Positions 33,961 to 44,121 of a DNA stretch of 64,000 nucleotides are shown here, one piece after another. Within the stretch, counting starts at the first letter, position 1, and each line of letters starts with the position of its first letter. A program made the translations under genes and the position numbers. The stretch lies in NCBI RefSeq assembly GCF_001653515.1, contig NZ_LYOY01000001.1, positions 1 through 64,000 on the forward strand, written 5' to 3'. The notes under the pieces are model-generated. The model saw only the letters and a program-made list of their open reading frames with translations, was not told the DNA's origin and made no database searches. Source of the DNA: Streptomyces sp. ERV7. GTDB lineage: Bacteria; Actinomycetota; Actinomycetes; Streptomycetales; Streptomycetaceae.

Positions 33961-34893
33961 ATGACCACCACCCTCGTCACCACGGCCGCACCGGCGGGCC
34001 AAGGCCCCTGGCAGCTGGCCCGCGCGGAACTGCGCCGCCGTACCTCCGTCAAGATCTCCCTCGCCGTCGTGGCGCTCTTCGTCGTCATGGCGGCCGCCGC
34101 CCCCCTGCTGAGCAGGCTCGGCGGCTGGTCACCCGAGGAGTTCGACAAGACCGCCGTCGACCCCTACCTGGGCGGCCAGCCGCAGGGGACCCTCGGCGGG
34201 ATCTCCGCCGACCACTGGCTGGGCGTGGAGCCCGTCTCCGGGCGCGACCTGTTCGCCCGCGTCGTGCACGGTGCCCAGGTCTCCCTGCTGATCGCCTTCA
34301 TCGCGACCGCGATCGTCGTGGTCGCGGGAACCGCCGCCGGGATCGCGGCCGGCTACTTCGGCGGCCGCACCGACGCGGTCCTCAGCAGGCTCATGGACCT
34401 GACCATGTCCTTCCCCTCCCTCATCTTCATGATCGCGATGATGTCGGTGGCCAAGGACGTCAACCGGATCGCCCTGATGACCGCGGTGATCGGCCTGTTC
34501 GGCTGGCCCGGCATCGCCCGGGTCGTGCGCGGCCAGACGCTCTCGCTCAAGCACCGCGAGTACGTCGACGCGGCCCGGGTCAACGGCTCCGGCCCCTGGC
34601 GGATCCTCACCCGCGACATCCTGCCGGGCGTCGCGGGGCCCGTCATCGCGTACACCACCCTGATCATCCCCGGCATGATCGCCACCGAGGCGGCCCTGAG
34701 CTATCTCGGCGTCGGCGTCCGCCCGCCGACGCCCTCCTGGGGCCAGATGATCGCCGAGAGCGTCGCCTTCTACGACACGGACCCCATGTACTTCGTCATC
34801 CCGAGCAGCTGCCTCTTCCTCACGGTGCTCGCCTTCACCCTGCTCGGCGACGCGCTGCGCGACATCCTCGACCCGAGGGGAAGCCGCTCATGA
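33961..34893 (+). CDS. ABC transporter permease, DppC type
   Basis: A 310-residue membrane protein with six predicted helices. It has an N-terminal OppC segment (VKISLAVVALFVVMAAAAPL) and the EAA loop EYVDAARVNGSGPWRILTRD. The C-terminal half is LSYLGVGVRPPTPSWGQMIA, typical of DppC/OppC. It forms half of the membrane pore. ATG 33961, 14 bases after the binding-protein stop. Its stop overlaps the next gene (ATGA). Confidence 0.92.
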   Translation: MTTTLVTTAAPAGQGPWQLARAELRRRTSVKISLAVVALFVVMAAAAPLLSRLGGWSPEEFDKTAVDPYLGGQPQGTLGGISADHWLGVEPVSGRDLFARVVHGAQVSLLIAFIATAIVVVAGTAAGIAAGYFGGRTDAVLSRLMDLTMSFPSLIFMIAMMSVAKDVNRIALMTAVIGLFGWPGIARVVRGQTLSLKHREYVDAARVNGSGPWRILTRDILPGVAGPVIAYTTLIIPGMIATEAALSYLGVGVRPPTPSWGQMIAESVAFYDTDPMYFVIPSSCLFLTVLAFTLLGDALRDILDPRGSRS

Positions 34894-35875
34894 TCCTCTA
34901 CCTCGGCCGCCGGCTGCTCGGGGTGACCGGCGTCCTGATCGCGATCGCCGCCGTCACCTTCACCATCTTCTACGTCCTGCCCTCCGATCCGGCCGCCGCC
35001 GCGTGCGGCAAGTCGTGCAGCGTCGAACGCCTGGCGGCGATCCGCACCCATATGGGCCTCGACCAGCCGCTGTGGAAGCAGTTCTGGGACTTCTCCTCCG
35101 GGATCTTCACCGGCCGCACCATGGGCAGCGGCCAGTACGCGCTGCACTGCGACTTCCCGTGCCTGGGCTACTCGTACGAGAACAGCGAGTCCGTGTGGGA
35201 GCTGCTGATGGACCGGCTTCCCGTCTCCGCCTCGCTGGCGCTCGGCGCGGCGGTCCTGTGGCTGGTGCTCGGGCTGTCCGCCGGGGTCACCGCGGCGCTG
35301 CGCAAGGACACCCTCACCGACAAGGTCCTGATGGTCGGCGCGGTCGCCGCCGCCTCGCTGCCCGTCTACTTCACCTCCATGATGCTGATCTACGGCCTGA
35401 TCAGAACGGCGGGGCTGCTGCCCTATCCGCAGTACGTGCCGTTCGGCTCGGACCCGCTGCACTGGGCGTCCAACCTGCTCCTTCCCTGGCTGGCGCTCGC
35501 GGTGCTGTACGCGGCCATGTACGCCCGCCAGAGCCGCAGTTCGATGATCGAGACCATGGCGGAGCCGTATATCCGCACCGCCCGCGCCAAGGGTCTGCCC
35601 CGCCGCACGGTCGTCGTCAAGCACGGGCTGCGGGCGGGCATGACACCGATCCTGACCATCTTCGGGATGGACCTGGGCGGTCTGCTCGCGGGTGCGGTGA
35701 TCACCGAGTCCATCTTCGGGCTGCCGGGGATCGGACGGCTCTTCTACGGCGCCCTGTCCAGCGGGGACCAGCCCGTCATCCTCGGCGTGACCCTGCTCGC
35801 CGCCGCCTTCATCGTCGTCGCCAACCTGGCCGTCGACCTGCTCTACGCCGTCGTCGACCCGCGAGTGAGGTACTG

Positions 35876-35876
<1 letters not shown>
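34890..35876 (+). CDS. ABC transporter permease, DppB type
   Basis: A 328-residue permease beginning MILYLGRRLLGVTGVLIAIA, with the EAA loop EPYIRTARAKGLPRRTVVVK and IFGLPGIGRLFYGALSSGDQ typical of DppB/OppB. The periplasmic loop contains several Cys (CGKSCS, CDFPC), an unusual feature for the family. The order C-then-B is reversed from the common B-C order. ATG 34890 overlaps the previous stop and its own stop overlaps the next start (TGATG). Confidence 0.92.
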
Positions 35877-36930
<1,054 letters not shown>

Positions 36931-36934
<4 letters not shown>

Positions 36935-37792
36935 CCACAGCGACCCAACCCCTGCTGTCCGTACGGGACATGACGAAGGTCTACCCGGCCCGGCGGCGCG
37001 GCTCGGCTCCCGTAAGGGCGGTCGACGGCGTCAGCTTCGACGTGGCGCCCGGCGAGACGCTCGGCCTGGTCGGCGAGTCCGGTTGCGGCAAGTCCACCAC
37101 CGGCCGCACGATCGTGCGCCTGCTCGAACCCTCCAGCGGCTCGATCGCCTACGACGGCCACGACATCTCCCATCTCTCGCAGCGCGACCTCAAGCCGCTG
37201 CGCCGCGAGATCCAGATGGTCTTCCAGGACCCGCACTCCTCCCTCAACCCGCGCCAGACCGTCGCGCGCATCATCTCCGACCCCCTTCTGGTGCAGGGGA
37301 GTTCGGCGGCGGACGCGCGTCGGCGGGCCGCCGAGCTGATGGAGCTGGTGGGGCTCATCCCCGAGCAGATCGACCGCTTCCCGCACGAGTTCTCCGGCGG
37401 CCAGGCCCAGCGCATCGGTATCGCCCGCGCCCTGGCCACCGGGCCGCGCCTGGTCATCGCGGACGAGCCCGTCTCGGCCCTCGACGTCTCCGTCCAGGCC
37501 CAGATCGTCAACCTGATGGAGCGTCTGCAGCGCGAACTCGGGCTCGCCTACCTCTTCATCGCGCACGACCTGTCGGTGGTGAAGCGGGTCTGCGACCGGG
37601 TCGCCGTCATGTATCTGGGCCGGATCGTCGAGATCGGCGCGAAGGAGCGGGTGTACACGGCCCCGGCCCACCCCTACACGCGGGCGCTGCTCTCCGCCGT
37701 CCCGGTGCCCGACCCGGCGGCCGAGCGGGCCCGCGAGCGCATCACGCTCCTGGGCGACCCGCCCAGCCCGGCCGCGCCCCCGCCCCCCCGGG
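36931..37792 (+). CDS. ABC transporter ATP-binding protein, DppF type, C-terminally truncated
   Basis: The nucleotide-binding domain is intact: Walker [30 protein letters not shown], signature [16 protein letters not shown], Walker [13 protein letters not shown] and H-loop IAHDLSVV. After [10 protein letters not shown], where the DppF extension with its Cys cluster should follow, the sequence enters a C/G run (GCCCCCGCCCCCCCGGGGGC). It then becomes unrelated DNA. The reading frame happens to stay open to 38898, out of frame with and antisense to other genes, so the true protein end is unclear. It may still be functional as an ATPase. Confidence 0.8.
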
Positions 37793-38005
37793 GGCGTCTT
37801 CGTCGAGCCCGCCTCGGCGGCCGGCATCGCGGGCCTGCTCGCCGAGCACCGCGCGGGCCGCCTCGACGCCGGGCAGCGCGTGGTGGTCACCGTCACCGGC
37901 AACGGCCTCAAGGACCCCGACGCCTCGATGCGCGGCGGCTACGAGTCCACCACCTCCTCGGCCCGCACGGCCGACGTGGCCCAGGCCCTGCGCCTGGCGC
38001 CCTGA
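37793..38005 (+). pseudogene. Threonine synthase C-terminal fragment
   Basis: In the +1 frame relative to dppF the sequence reads [20 protein letters not shown], then [20 protein letters not shown], and a diverged tail ending QALRLAP-stop. FVEPASAAG and VTGNGLKDP are hallmark blocks near the C-terminus of PLP-dependent threonine synthases. The preceding 280 or so residues, including the PLP lysine, are missing. The fragment abuts the truncated DppF gene, so the two were joined by deletion or rearrangement. Confidence 0.75.
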
Positions 38006-38088
38006 CGCCTCCGGCACCGTCCTGGTCGACGCGCTCGCTCCCCGTACCTGAGCGGCGGCGCGGGCAGCCCGTGCCCGCGCCGACCGCT

Positions 38089-38760
38089 TCACCCCGCTCC
38101 GGTCACGAACGTGAGGATCTCCGGCGCCGCCTCCTCCAGACTGGTGAAGTGGCGGTGCGTCCCGTCCACCGCGACCGGCGTGTTCACTCCCCAGACCGTC
38201 ATGCCGGCCCGCAGCCCGGACAGCACCCCGGACGGCGCGTCCTCCACCACCAGGCAGTTCTCCGGCAGGACGCCGAACCGCTCGGCCGCGAGCAGATAGG
38301 GCACCGGCGACGGCTTGCCCTGCGCCACCGCGGCGGCGTCCACCAGGACCTCCGGCACCGGCAGCCCGGTCCGGGCGAACCGCCCGCGCACCCGGTGCTC
38401 GTAGTTCGACGTCACCAGCCCCCAGGAGCCCGGCGGCAGGGCGGACAGCAGCCCCGCCGCCCCCGCGAAGGCGGTATACACCCCGGAGCGGACGTCCTCG
38501 TCCTCCAACTCGTGGAGCGCGGCCAGGCACGCGTGCGGATCGCGTTCCGGGGCCACGTGCGCGAAGGTCTCCAGGGGCCGGGTCCTCAGCGCCACCCGGT
38601 ACACCTCGTCGCCGTCGAGGCCGTGGCGCTCCGCCCAGGTCCGCCACACCCGGCGCTGGTTGTCGAGGGCGTCGATCAACGTACCGTCGACGTCGAACAG
38701 AACGCGCCTTCCGGCGCGGGCACCATCGGTATCGGCAGTATGCATAAGAGTGCTGGTCAC
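38089..38760 (-). CDS. HAD-superfamily sugar-phosphatase-type hydrolase
   Basis: A 223-residue HAD phosphatase. Motif I is FDVDGTLID with the nucleophile Asp about 23, motif II is LVTSNY, motif III is the Lys in AQGKPSPVPY, and motif IV is CLVVEDAPSG. The cap is alpha-helical (subfamily I). This resembles 2-deoxyglucose-6-phosphatase/beta-phosphoglucomutase relatives. GTG 38758-38760 follows GAGGATC. It is divergent from the YciO gene, with 77 bases between. Confidence 0.9.
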   Translation of the reverse strand: MTSTLMHTADTDGARAGRRVLFDVDGTLIDALDNQRRVWRTWAERHGLDGDEVYRVALRTRPLETFAHVAPERDPHACLAALHELEDEDVRSGVYTAFAGAAGLLSALPPGSWGLVTSNYEHRVRGRFARTGLPVPEVLVDAAAVAQGKPSPVPYLLAAERFGVLPENCLVVEDAPSGVLSGLRAGMTVWGVNTPVAVDGTHRHFTSLEEAAPEILTFVTGAG

Positions 38761-38837
38761 ACGGCGATCCTCGCACCACCCCGACGAGTGAACGGGCGGC
38801 CGGGGAAGTATCGCCGCGCGGCCCGTAGACTCGGCGG

Positions 38838-39458
38838 ATGGCGAAGTACTTCGACGTGCACCCCGACAACCCTCAGCGGCGCACCATCAGCAGCGTGACG
38901 GAAAGCATCCGCTCCGGCGCGCTCGTGGCGTACCCGACGGACTCCTGCTACGCCCTGGGGTGCCAGCTCGGCAACCGTGACGGCATCGACCGGATCCGGT
39001 CGATCCGGCAGCTCGACGACCGTCACCACTTCACCCTGGTGTGCGAGAACTTCGCGCAGCTCGGCCAGTTCGTCCAGATCGACAACGACGTGTTCCGCAC
39101 CATCAAGTCGACCACGCCCGGCAGTTACACCTTCATCCTCCCCGCGACCAGGGAGGTGCCGCGCCAACTGCTGCACCCCAAGAAGAAGACCGTCGGGGTG
39201 CGCATCCCGGACCACACCGTCGCACAGGCCCTGCTCGCCGACCTGGGTGAGCCGCTGCTCTCCAGCACGCTCCTGCTGCCCGACGAGGCCGAGCCGATGA
39301 CGCAGGGCTGGGAGATCAAGGAGCGCCTCGACCACGTGGTGGACGCCGTGATCGACTCGGGCGACTGCGGCACCGAGCCGACCACCGTCATCGACTTCTC
39401 CGGCGGCGAGATCGAGATCGTCCGCCGCGGGGCGGGCGACACCTCGCGCTTCGAGTAG
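38838..39458 (+). CDS. Sua5/YciO/YrdC-family protein, YciO type
   Basis: A 206-residue single YrdC domain: SGALVAYPTDSCYALGCQLG, HHFTLVCENFAQLGQFVQID, and TPGSYTFILPATREVPRQLL (the usual PGP-T-ILP motif), then KKKTVGVRIPDHTVAQALLA. YrdC members bind tRNA or nucleotides and make threonylcarbamoyl-AMP; YciO is a paralogue of less certain role. It lacks the extra Sua5 domain. ATG 38838. Monocistronic. Confidence 0.9.
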   Translation: MAKYFDVHPDNPQRRTISSVTESIRSGALVAYPTDSCYALGCQLGNRDGIDRIRSIRQLDDRHHFTLVCENFAQLGQFVQIDNDVFRTIKSTTPGSYTFILPATREVPRQLLHPKKKTVGVRIPDHTVAQALLADLGEPLLSSTLLLPDEAEPMTQGWEIKERLDHVVDAVIDSGDCGTEPTTVIDFSGGEIEIVRRGAGDTSRFE

Positions 39459-39483
39459 CCCGCGCAGGTCCGGCCGGCCCGGG

Positions 39484-39753
39484 TCAGTCCAGGTCGAAGT
39501 GGTACTGGCCGGCCTTGAAGTCCGCGAAGAGCGTGTACTCCACGTCGCCCGGCACGGCGGCCGGTCCGGCGGCCGCGGTGTCCTTCTCGACGGGCTCCAG
39601 GTTGACCAGCGCGTACTCGGTGTACCCGTCGAAGTCGCCCGGCCCGTCCGCGACACCGACGTGGATCGGGGTGTCGTCCGGCAGCCCCTGGAGGGCTTCG
39701 CGCAGGCGCGCCGCGGTCCACACCCGGGGGTTGTGCTCAAAGGTGTCAGTCAT
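39484..39753 (-). CDS. DUF6225-like small protein
   Basis: An 89-residue acidic protein, MTDTFEHNPRVWTAARLREA, then LPDDTPIHVGVADGPGDFDG and a C-terminal FADFKAGQYHFDLD. I believe this matches DUF6225; no function is known. ATG 39751-39753 overlaps the SOD stop (ATGA), so it is translationally coupled to the SOD gene and third in the protease-SOD operon. Confidence 0.75.
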   Translation of the reverse strand: MTDTFEHNPRVWTAARLREALQGLPDDTPIHVGVADGPGDFDGYTEYALVNLEPVEKDTAAAGPAAVPGDVEYTLFADFKAGQYHFDLD

Positions 39754-40382
39754 GGGGCCGAGGCTAGCGGCGCCGGAGGTCCCGGCCGCGTCACCGCGCC
39801 GAGGACGGGCGCGAAGCGCACGCTGACACACGCGAGCCGCGCGCCCGCGGTGCCCGCGTGCCCGGGGCCGGTGGCCGTGGCCTCCTGGTGGAAGACCAGC
39901 GAGCCCGCCTCGCCCGGCCGGAACCGCCAGGCGACCTGGGTGGCGGACTTCCCGTCGCCCCGGCCGTCGGTGGTCACGTCGAGCCAGACCTCATTACGGG
40001 GGTTGGCGTACACGGGGTCGGTGGACGGCTGCTGGGGGTCGAGCCGGTCCTGGTAGTGGGCACCCGAGTCCTCGGGGTGCGCGCCGCACGGCTCACGGTG
40101 CACATGTACGCCGTAGGTGTGCTGGGCAAGGGCGCCCTCGATGCTCAGGTCGAAGCGGGTGCCGCCGTCGGGCGCGGACAGCTCGTTGACGGCGACCCGG
40201 GCGCCCACCGGCATCCCGGCCGGGTCGTAGGTCACCGCCCGGTACGGGCCGGAGCCCGTGGGCGCCGCGAAACGGGCGACCAACCCCACCGCGAAGCTGT
40301 CGGCGGCCGCGGGCTGGGCGACGAAGGAGAGGGAGAGCGCGGTGGCCGCCGAGGCGGCGCCGAGAGCGCGTCCGAGGTGCAT
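39750..40382 (-). CDS. Exported Cu-type superoxide dismutase-like protein
   Basis: A 210-residue protein with signal peptide (ALGAASAATALSLSFVAQPA, cleavage near AAA) and an SOD_Cu fold. The copper ligands are present: HVH in YGVHVHREPCG, H in GAHYQD, and H in SLVFHQEATA. The disulfide partners are CGAH and LACVSVR. The zinc-loop histidines of classical SodC are replaced (RLDPQQPSTDPVYANPRNEV), as in Cu-only enzymes. ATG 40380-40382. It lies 12 bases after the protease gene and overlaps the next gene. Confidence 0.82.
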   Translation of the reverse strand: MHLGRALGAASAATALSLSFVAQPAAADSFAVGLVARFAAPTGSGPYRAVTYDPAGMPVGARVAVNELSAPDGGTRFDLSIEGALAQHTYGVHVHREPCGAHPEDSGAHYQDRLDPQQPSTDPVYANPRNEVWLDVTTDGRGDGKSATQVAWRFRPGEAGSLVFHQEATATGPGHAGTAGARLACVSVRFAPVLGAVTRPGPPAPLASAP

Positions 40383-40394
40383 GGGGAGGTCCGT

Positions 40395-42335
40395 TCAGTC
40401 GGTGTAGGTGAAGTCGGCGGAGGCGGTGAGCGTGCGGCCCGCCGCCGTGGCGATCTGCACGGTCGCGGCGGTGGGCCACGCGGGCGCGGTGAACGTGAGG
40501 GTGGAGTCGTCCACCACCTTCACGGCACTGGCCGGGCGGCCGCTGAAGCCCGTCGCGGTGCGCGAACCGACCAGCACGGCACTCGTGCCGGTGAAGCCCG
40601 CGCCCGTGAGCGTCACGGTGAATCCGCCCGCCTTCGGGCCCGAGTTCGGAGACACCTTGGTGATGGTGGCCGGGAGGCGGGTCGGGGTGGCGGTGCTCCT
40701 GATGAACTTGGCGGTGACGAAGTGGTCGCTGTTCATCGTGACGGTGAAGTCGGCGGCCCGGGTCGACTGGATGGCGCCGTCCACCGCCCAGTAGTCCAGC
40801 TTGTAGCCGCTCTTCGGGACGGCGGTGAGGGTGACCTGGTCGCCCTTGTCGAACAGGCCTGTCGCGGCCGGGGTGACCGAGCCGCCCTCGGGGCTGTCGG
40901 GCGCGGCGGCGAGCGCGTACCGCGTGGCCGGGGGCACCGGAGGTGTGGCGGCGGGCGGGGTGCGGTAGTTGGCGAGCACCGGACCGGTGAGGTTCATGAC
41001 CCGTACGCAGTCGGCGGGCTTGTCCTTGCCGAGCGGCACACCACGGGGCACGTCCTGGTACTTCTGCTTGGGGTTGGAGAACCACAGCTTCGTCTCGCAC
41101 TTGGCCTCGTCCGCACAGGCCATGGTGTATCCCATGATGTCGGTCCAGGTGCGGTCGGCCGGCAGGAAGCCGTGGTTGTCGGGGTAGTACGGGTTGAGGT
41201 TGCCGCGCTGGTAGTCCGCCTCGGCCGGGTCGATCGGGTCGGTGAGGTAGTCGTGGTTGAGGCCGAAGTTGTGCCCGATCTCGTGCGCCAGGTGGTAGGT
41301 GCCGAGGGTGTCGGACTGCTGGGCGCCGAAGGCCGCGCCGTCGCTGCTCACCGCCGCTGCCGCGCCGGGGACGATCCGGGGCAGCGAGGGGGTGTTGGCC
41401 GTACCGGCGGTGTAGACGGTGCCGGGTTCGGGGGTGAACTGGGTGAGGACGTGCAGCAGGTCCGCGCCCTTGTCGTCGCGGTGTTTGCGGGCGTCGACGG
41501 CGAAGGCGCCGGTGTACTTCACACGGTCGGGATCCGACAGGGCCTCGGTGATGCCTTCGGTGTCCCCGTCGTCCCCGGTCCACTCCTTGGTGGTGAACGT
41601 GCCCAGGAGGTTCAGCCGGGCGGTGACGGTGCTGTCCGCGTAGGCGGCGTTCGTTCCGGCGACCGCGGCCTTCACCTTCAGGTCCAGTGCCTCCACCCCG
41701 CCCTTGGTGTTGCGGACGGTGGCGGGCGTGTACCCGATGAGCAGGTCGATCACCGGGGCGGTGATGGCGGCGCGCGGCTCGGGGCCGGACAGTTGGAGCG
41801 CGGTCGGCCGGGTCGCCGGTGGTTTCGGCAACCGGGCGGGCCTCGGGCCCTGAGGGGGTTCGACGCGTACGACGTCGCTGTGCGCGGAGGCGGGCCGGGC
41901 GTACGACAGTTCGCGCACGGTGGAGGCGCCCCGCTGGTCGGCGTCGATCACATACCGCTTGCTGCCCAGGTGCACCTCCCCGGCCACCCTCGGCGCGCCC
42001 TGCCCGCACGCCCCGTCGACGGCGAAGGTGACGGGCCGGTCGGGGCGGCCCACCAGGTGCCCGGTCCACAGCACCGTCCCCTGGCGGTCCCGTGCGATGT
42101 GCGAGGCCACCGCCTCCATCCGCGCGTGGTCGAAGAACGTGAAGGTGCGGCGGTCCGGGGCGGCGCCCTGGCGGGTGCCGCACACCGAACGGAAGGCTCC
42201 CTCGGCCCACTCCACCCGGCTCGTCCGCGCCGCCGGGGGCTCGGTCCCCTCGGCGGCGGCCGTCGCGGCGGGCAGGGCCGGGGCCAGGGCGGCGGCTGCG
42301 AGTGCACCGTGGAACAGGCGTCGGGGACGAGGCAA
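40395..42335 (-). CDS. Secreted reprolysin-like zinc metalloprotease with InlB B-repeat-like and IPT/TIG domains
   Basis: A 646-residue protein. The signal peptide is GALAAAALAPALPAATAAA and the propeptide-like region runs to about 190. The catalytic domain has HEIGHNFGLNHD (HExxHxxGxxH, about residue 350) and the met-turn IMGYTM. After about 460 come a divergent InlB B-repeat-like module (YALAAAPDSPEGGSVTPAAT, VPKSGYKLDYWAVDG) and a final IPT/TIG domain (ITKVSPNSGPKAGGFTVTLT). Start TTG 42333-42335 is supported by AGGAGA five bases upstream. First gene of an operon with the SOD and DUF6225-like genes. Confidence 0.87.
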   Translation of the reverse strand: MPRPRRLFHGALAAAALAPALPAATAAAEGTEPPAARTSRVEWAEGAFRSVCGTRQGAAPDRRTFTFFDHARMEAVASHIARDRQGTVLWTGHLVGRPDRPVTFAVDGACGQGAPRVAGEVHLGSKRYVIDADQRGASTVRELSYARPASAHSDVVRVEPPQGPRPARLPKPPATRPTALQLSGPEPRAAITAPVIDLLIGYTPATVRNTKGGVEALDLKVKAAVAGTNAAYADSTVTARLNLLGTFTTKEWTGDDGDTEGITEALSDPDRVKYTGAFAVDARKHRDDKGADLLHVLTQFTPEPGTVYTAGTANTPSLPRIVPGAAAAVSSDGAAFGAQQSDTLGTYHLAHEIGHNFGLNHDYLTDPIDPAEADYQRGNLNPYYPDNHGFLPADRTWTDIMGYTMACADEAKCETKLWFSNPKQKYQDVPRGVPLGKDKPADCVRVMNLTGPVLANYRTPPAATPPVPPATRYALAAAPDSPEGGSVTPAATGLFDKGDQVTLTAVPKSGYKLDYWAVDGAIQSTRAADFTVTMNSDHFVTAKFIRSTATPTRLPATITKVSPNSGPKAGGFTVTLTGAGFTGTSAVLVGSRTATGFSGRPASAVKVVDDSTLTFTAPAWPTAATVQIATAAGRTLTASADFTYTD

Positions 42336-42624
42336 GGCGTTCTCCTGGGATGGCGTCGACGGGCAACAGCCCCAGGCTCGCGCCCGGCCGACGCCCTGGC
42401 GCGCCGACAGCCGCTGGACGGGTGGCGGCCGCGCCGGGGCGCGCGCCCGATGCGGCCGTCCGGGTGATGGCCGGGCCGTCGGCCCCCGGGGGCGTGACGA
42501 TCGCCGCTCGTGCTCCCGTACGCTGCCGCACGCCCTCCGGCGCCATGGCTCGAACCGGACCCCCGAGGCGAGAATTGCCCCGCTCGCCATATGGGGGCGG
42601 GCGAGACCGGGAGAGGGGTAGTCG

Positions 42625-42924
42625 ATGGCTGTTGTCCTGTCGCTGAGCTGGTCCGGGGTCACCCCCGAGCAGTACGACGCGGTGCGTGACGCCGTGGGCT
42701 GGGAGGAGCAGGCGCCCGACGGGGGCTGTCTGCACGTGGCGTGGTTCGACTCCGGCGCGCTGCACGTCACCGATGTCTGGGAGTCCCAGGAGGACTTCGA
42801 GCGGTTCTTCGGCGAACGGCTGGCGCCCGCCGTCGAGAAGGCCGGCATCGTCGGCCAGCCGGACACCCAACTGCTGCCGCTGCACCGGCGGTTCGTGTCG
42901 CCGGGGGTGAGCGGCGCGGCCTGA
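42625..42924 (+). CDS. Small dimeric alpha/beta-barrel (antibiotic monooxygenase-like) protein
   Basis: A 99-residue protein of ferredoxin-like type (VVLSLSWSGVTPEQYDAVRD, LHVAWFDSGALHVTDVWESQ, EDFERFFGERLAPAVEKAGI). The V-W-E-S-x-E-D-F-x-R-F-F motif is common in ABM-like proteins. Enzymatic role unknown. ATG 42625 follows GAGAGGGG. It is divergent from the reprolysin gene. Confidence 0.78.
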   Translation: MAVVLSLSWSGVTPEQYDAVRDAVGWEEQAPDGGCLHVAWFDSGALHVTDVWESQEDFERFFGERLAPAVEKAGIVGQPDTQLLPLHRRFVSPGVSGAA

Positions 42925-43000
42925 CCGGCGCTACGCTTTCCGGCGAGCGGCGTGCGACGTGGTGACGTGGTGACGTCCAGGAAGCGACCCGGGGGGCGCC

Positions 43001-44005
43001 TTGGAGCCGTTGGAGCCTGACGACCCGGCCACCGTGGGGCCGTACCGGCTGGTCGCCCAGCTGGGCAGCGGCGGCATGGGCCGGGTCTACCTCGGGTACT
43101 CCCCCAGCGGCCGCAAGGTCGCGATCAAGGTGATCCGGCCGGAGTACGTCCAGGACCCGGCCTTTCGGCAGCGGTTCGCCCGCGAGGTCATCGCCTCCCG
43201 CGCCGTGAGCGGCTTCTTCACGGCCGGGGTGGTCGACGCCGACCCCGAGGGGCTCCGGCCGTGGCTGGCGACGGCGTACATCCCGGGCCCCTCCCTCCAG
43301 CGGGCGGTGCAGAAGAGCGGCCCGTTCCCCGAGCGGTCGGTGCGGGCGCTCGGGGCGGCGCTGGTGGAGGCGCTCACCGCGATCCACGCCGCGAACCTCA
43401 TCCACCGGGACCTCAAGCCCGCCAATGTGCTGCTCGCCCAGGACGGGCCGCGCGTGATCGACTTCGGGATCTCCCGGCTCTCCGAGCACAGCGGGCTCAC
43501 CCTGACCGGCACGACCATCGGCTCTCCTGGCTATATGTCGCCCGAGCAGATCCAGGGGCTGCGGATCGAACCGTCGTCCGATGTGTTCTCGCTCGGCTCG
43601 GTGCTGGCCTACGCGGCGACGGGGACCAGCCCGTTCGGGGAGGCGTCGGTGCCGGCGCTGCTGTACCGGGTGGTGAACGAGCAGCCCGATCTCCAGGCGG
43701 TGCCCACGGGGCTGCGCGATCTGATCGGCTGGTGTCTGGCGAAGAAGGCCGCCGACCGCCCGGAGCTGCCCGCGCTGATGCACGCCCTGACCGGCGGGCG
43801 GTCGCCGGTGGAGCTGCTCGCCCCGGGCTGGCTGCCGGAGCCCTGGCAGGGCGAGGAGGAGGAGGGTGGTCCGGGCTCGTCGGGGGAGGGGGCCTCGCGG
43901 CCGGGCGCGTTCACCCGTACGGCCGTATCCCCGGCGGTCCGTGCGAGCAGCACCGCGCCCGCCACGATCAGGGCCGCGCCCGGGACCGTACAGGAGGCGA
44001 GATAG
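43001..44005 (+). CDS. Cytoplasmic serine/threonine protein kinase
   Basis: A 334-residue Hanks-type kinase. The Gly loop is LGSGGMGRVYLG (22-33), the catalytic Lys is in VAIKV (about 43), the catalytic loop is HRDLKPANV (about 137), DFG is at about 153, and the P+1 loop is GSPGYMSPEQI. It has no transmembrane helix or PASTA domain. The low-complexity tail after about 285 overlaps an opposite-strand membrane gene, so the true C-terminus may differ. TTG 43001 follows GGGGGGC; another TTG lies 3 codons on. Substrates unknown. Confidence 0.88.
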   Translation: MEPLEPDDPATVGPYRLVAQLGSGGMGRVYLGYSPSGRKVAIKVIRPEYVQDPAFRQRFAREVIASRAVSGFFTAGVVDADPEGLRPWLATAYIPGPSLQRAVQKSGPFPERSVRALGAALVEALTAIHAANLIHRDLKPANVLLAQDGPRVIDFGISRLSEHSGLTLTGTTIGSPGYMSPEQIQGLRIEPSSDVFSLGSVLAYAATGTSPFGEASVPALLYRVVNEQPDLQAVPTGLRDLIGWCLAKKAADRPELPALMHALTGGRSPVELLAPGWLPEPWQGEEEEGGPGSSGEGASRPGAFTRTAVSPAVRASSTAPATIRAAPGTVQEAR

Positions 44006-44121
44006 GGGATCTGACGGGCGGTGAAGCGCTCGCCGGAGACGCCGTACCAGCCCGCGACACAGAGGACCGCGCCGCAGACGGCGGCAGCCAGACCCGCCCA
44101 CAGCAGCCGGGAAGTCCGCAT
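43609..44121 (-). CDS. Small membrane protein overlapping the kinase gene
   Basis: The first about 70 codons encode two clear membrane helices (LLWAGLAAAVCGAVLCVAGW and TVPGAALIVAGAVLLARTAG). They have good codon bias, and the 5' 116 bases are free of any other gene. The rest (Pro/Ser-rich, residues 75-170) lies antisense to the 3' end of the kinase gene and is doubtful. The real stop may have been lost, or the kinase tail may be the artefact. ATG 44119-44121. Confidence 0.5.
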   Translation of the reverse strand: MRTSRLLWAGLAAAVCGAVLCVAGWYGVSGERFTARQIPYLASCTVPGAALIVAGAVLLARTAGDTAVRVNAPGREAPSPDEPGPPSSSSPCQGSGSQPGASSSTGDRPPVRACISAGSSGRSAAFFARHQPIRSRSPVGTAWRSGCSFTTRYSSAGTDASPNGLVPVAA

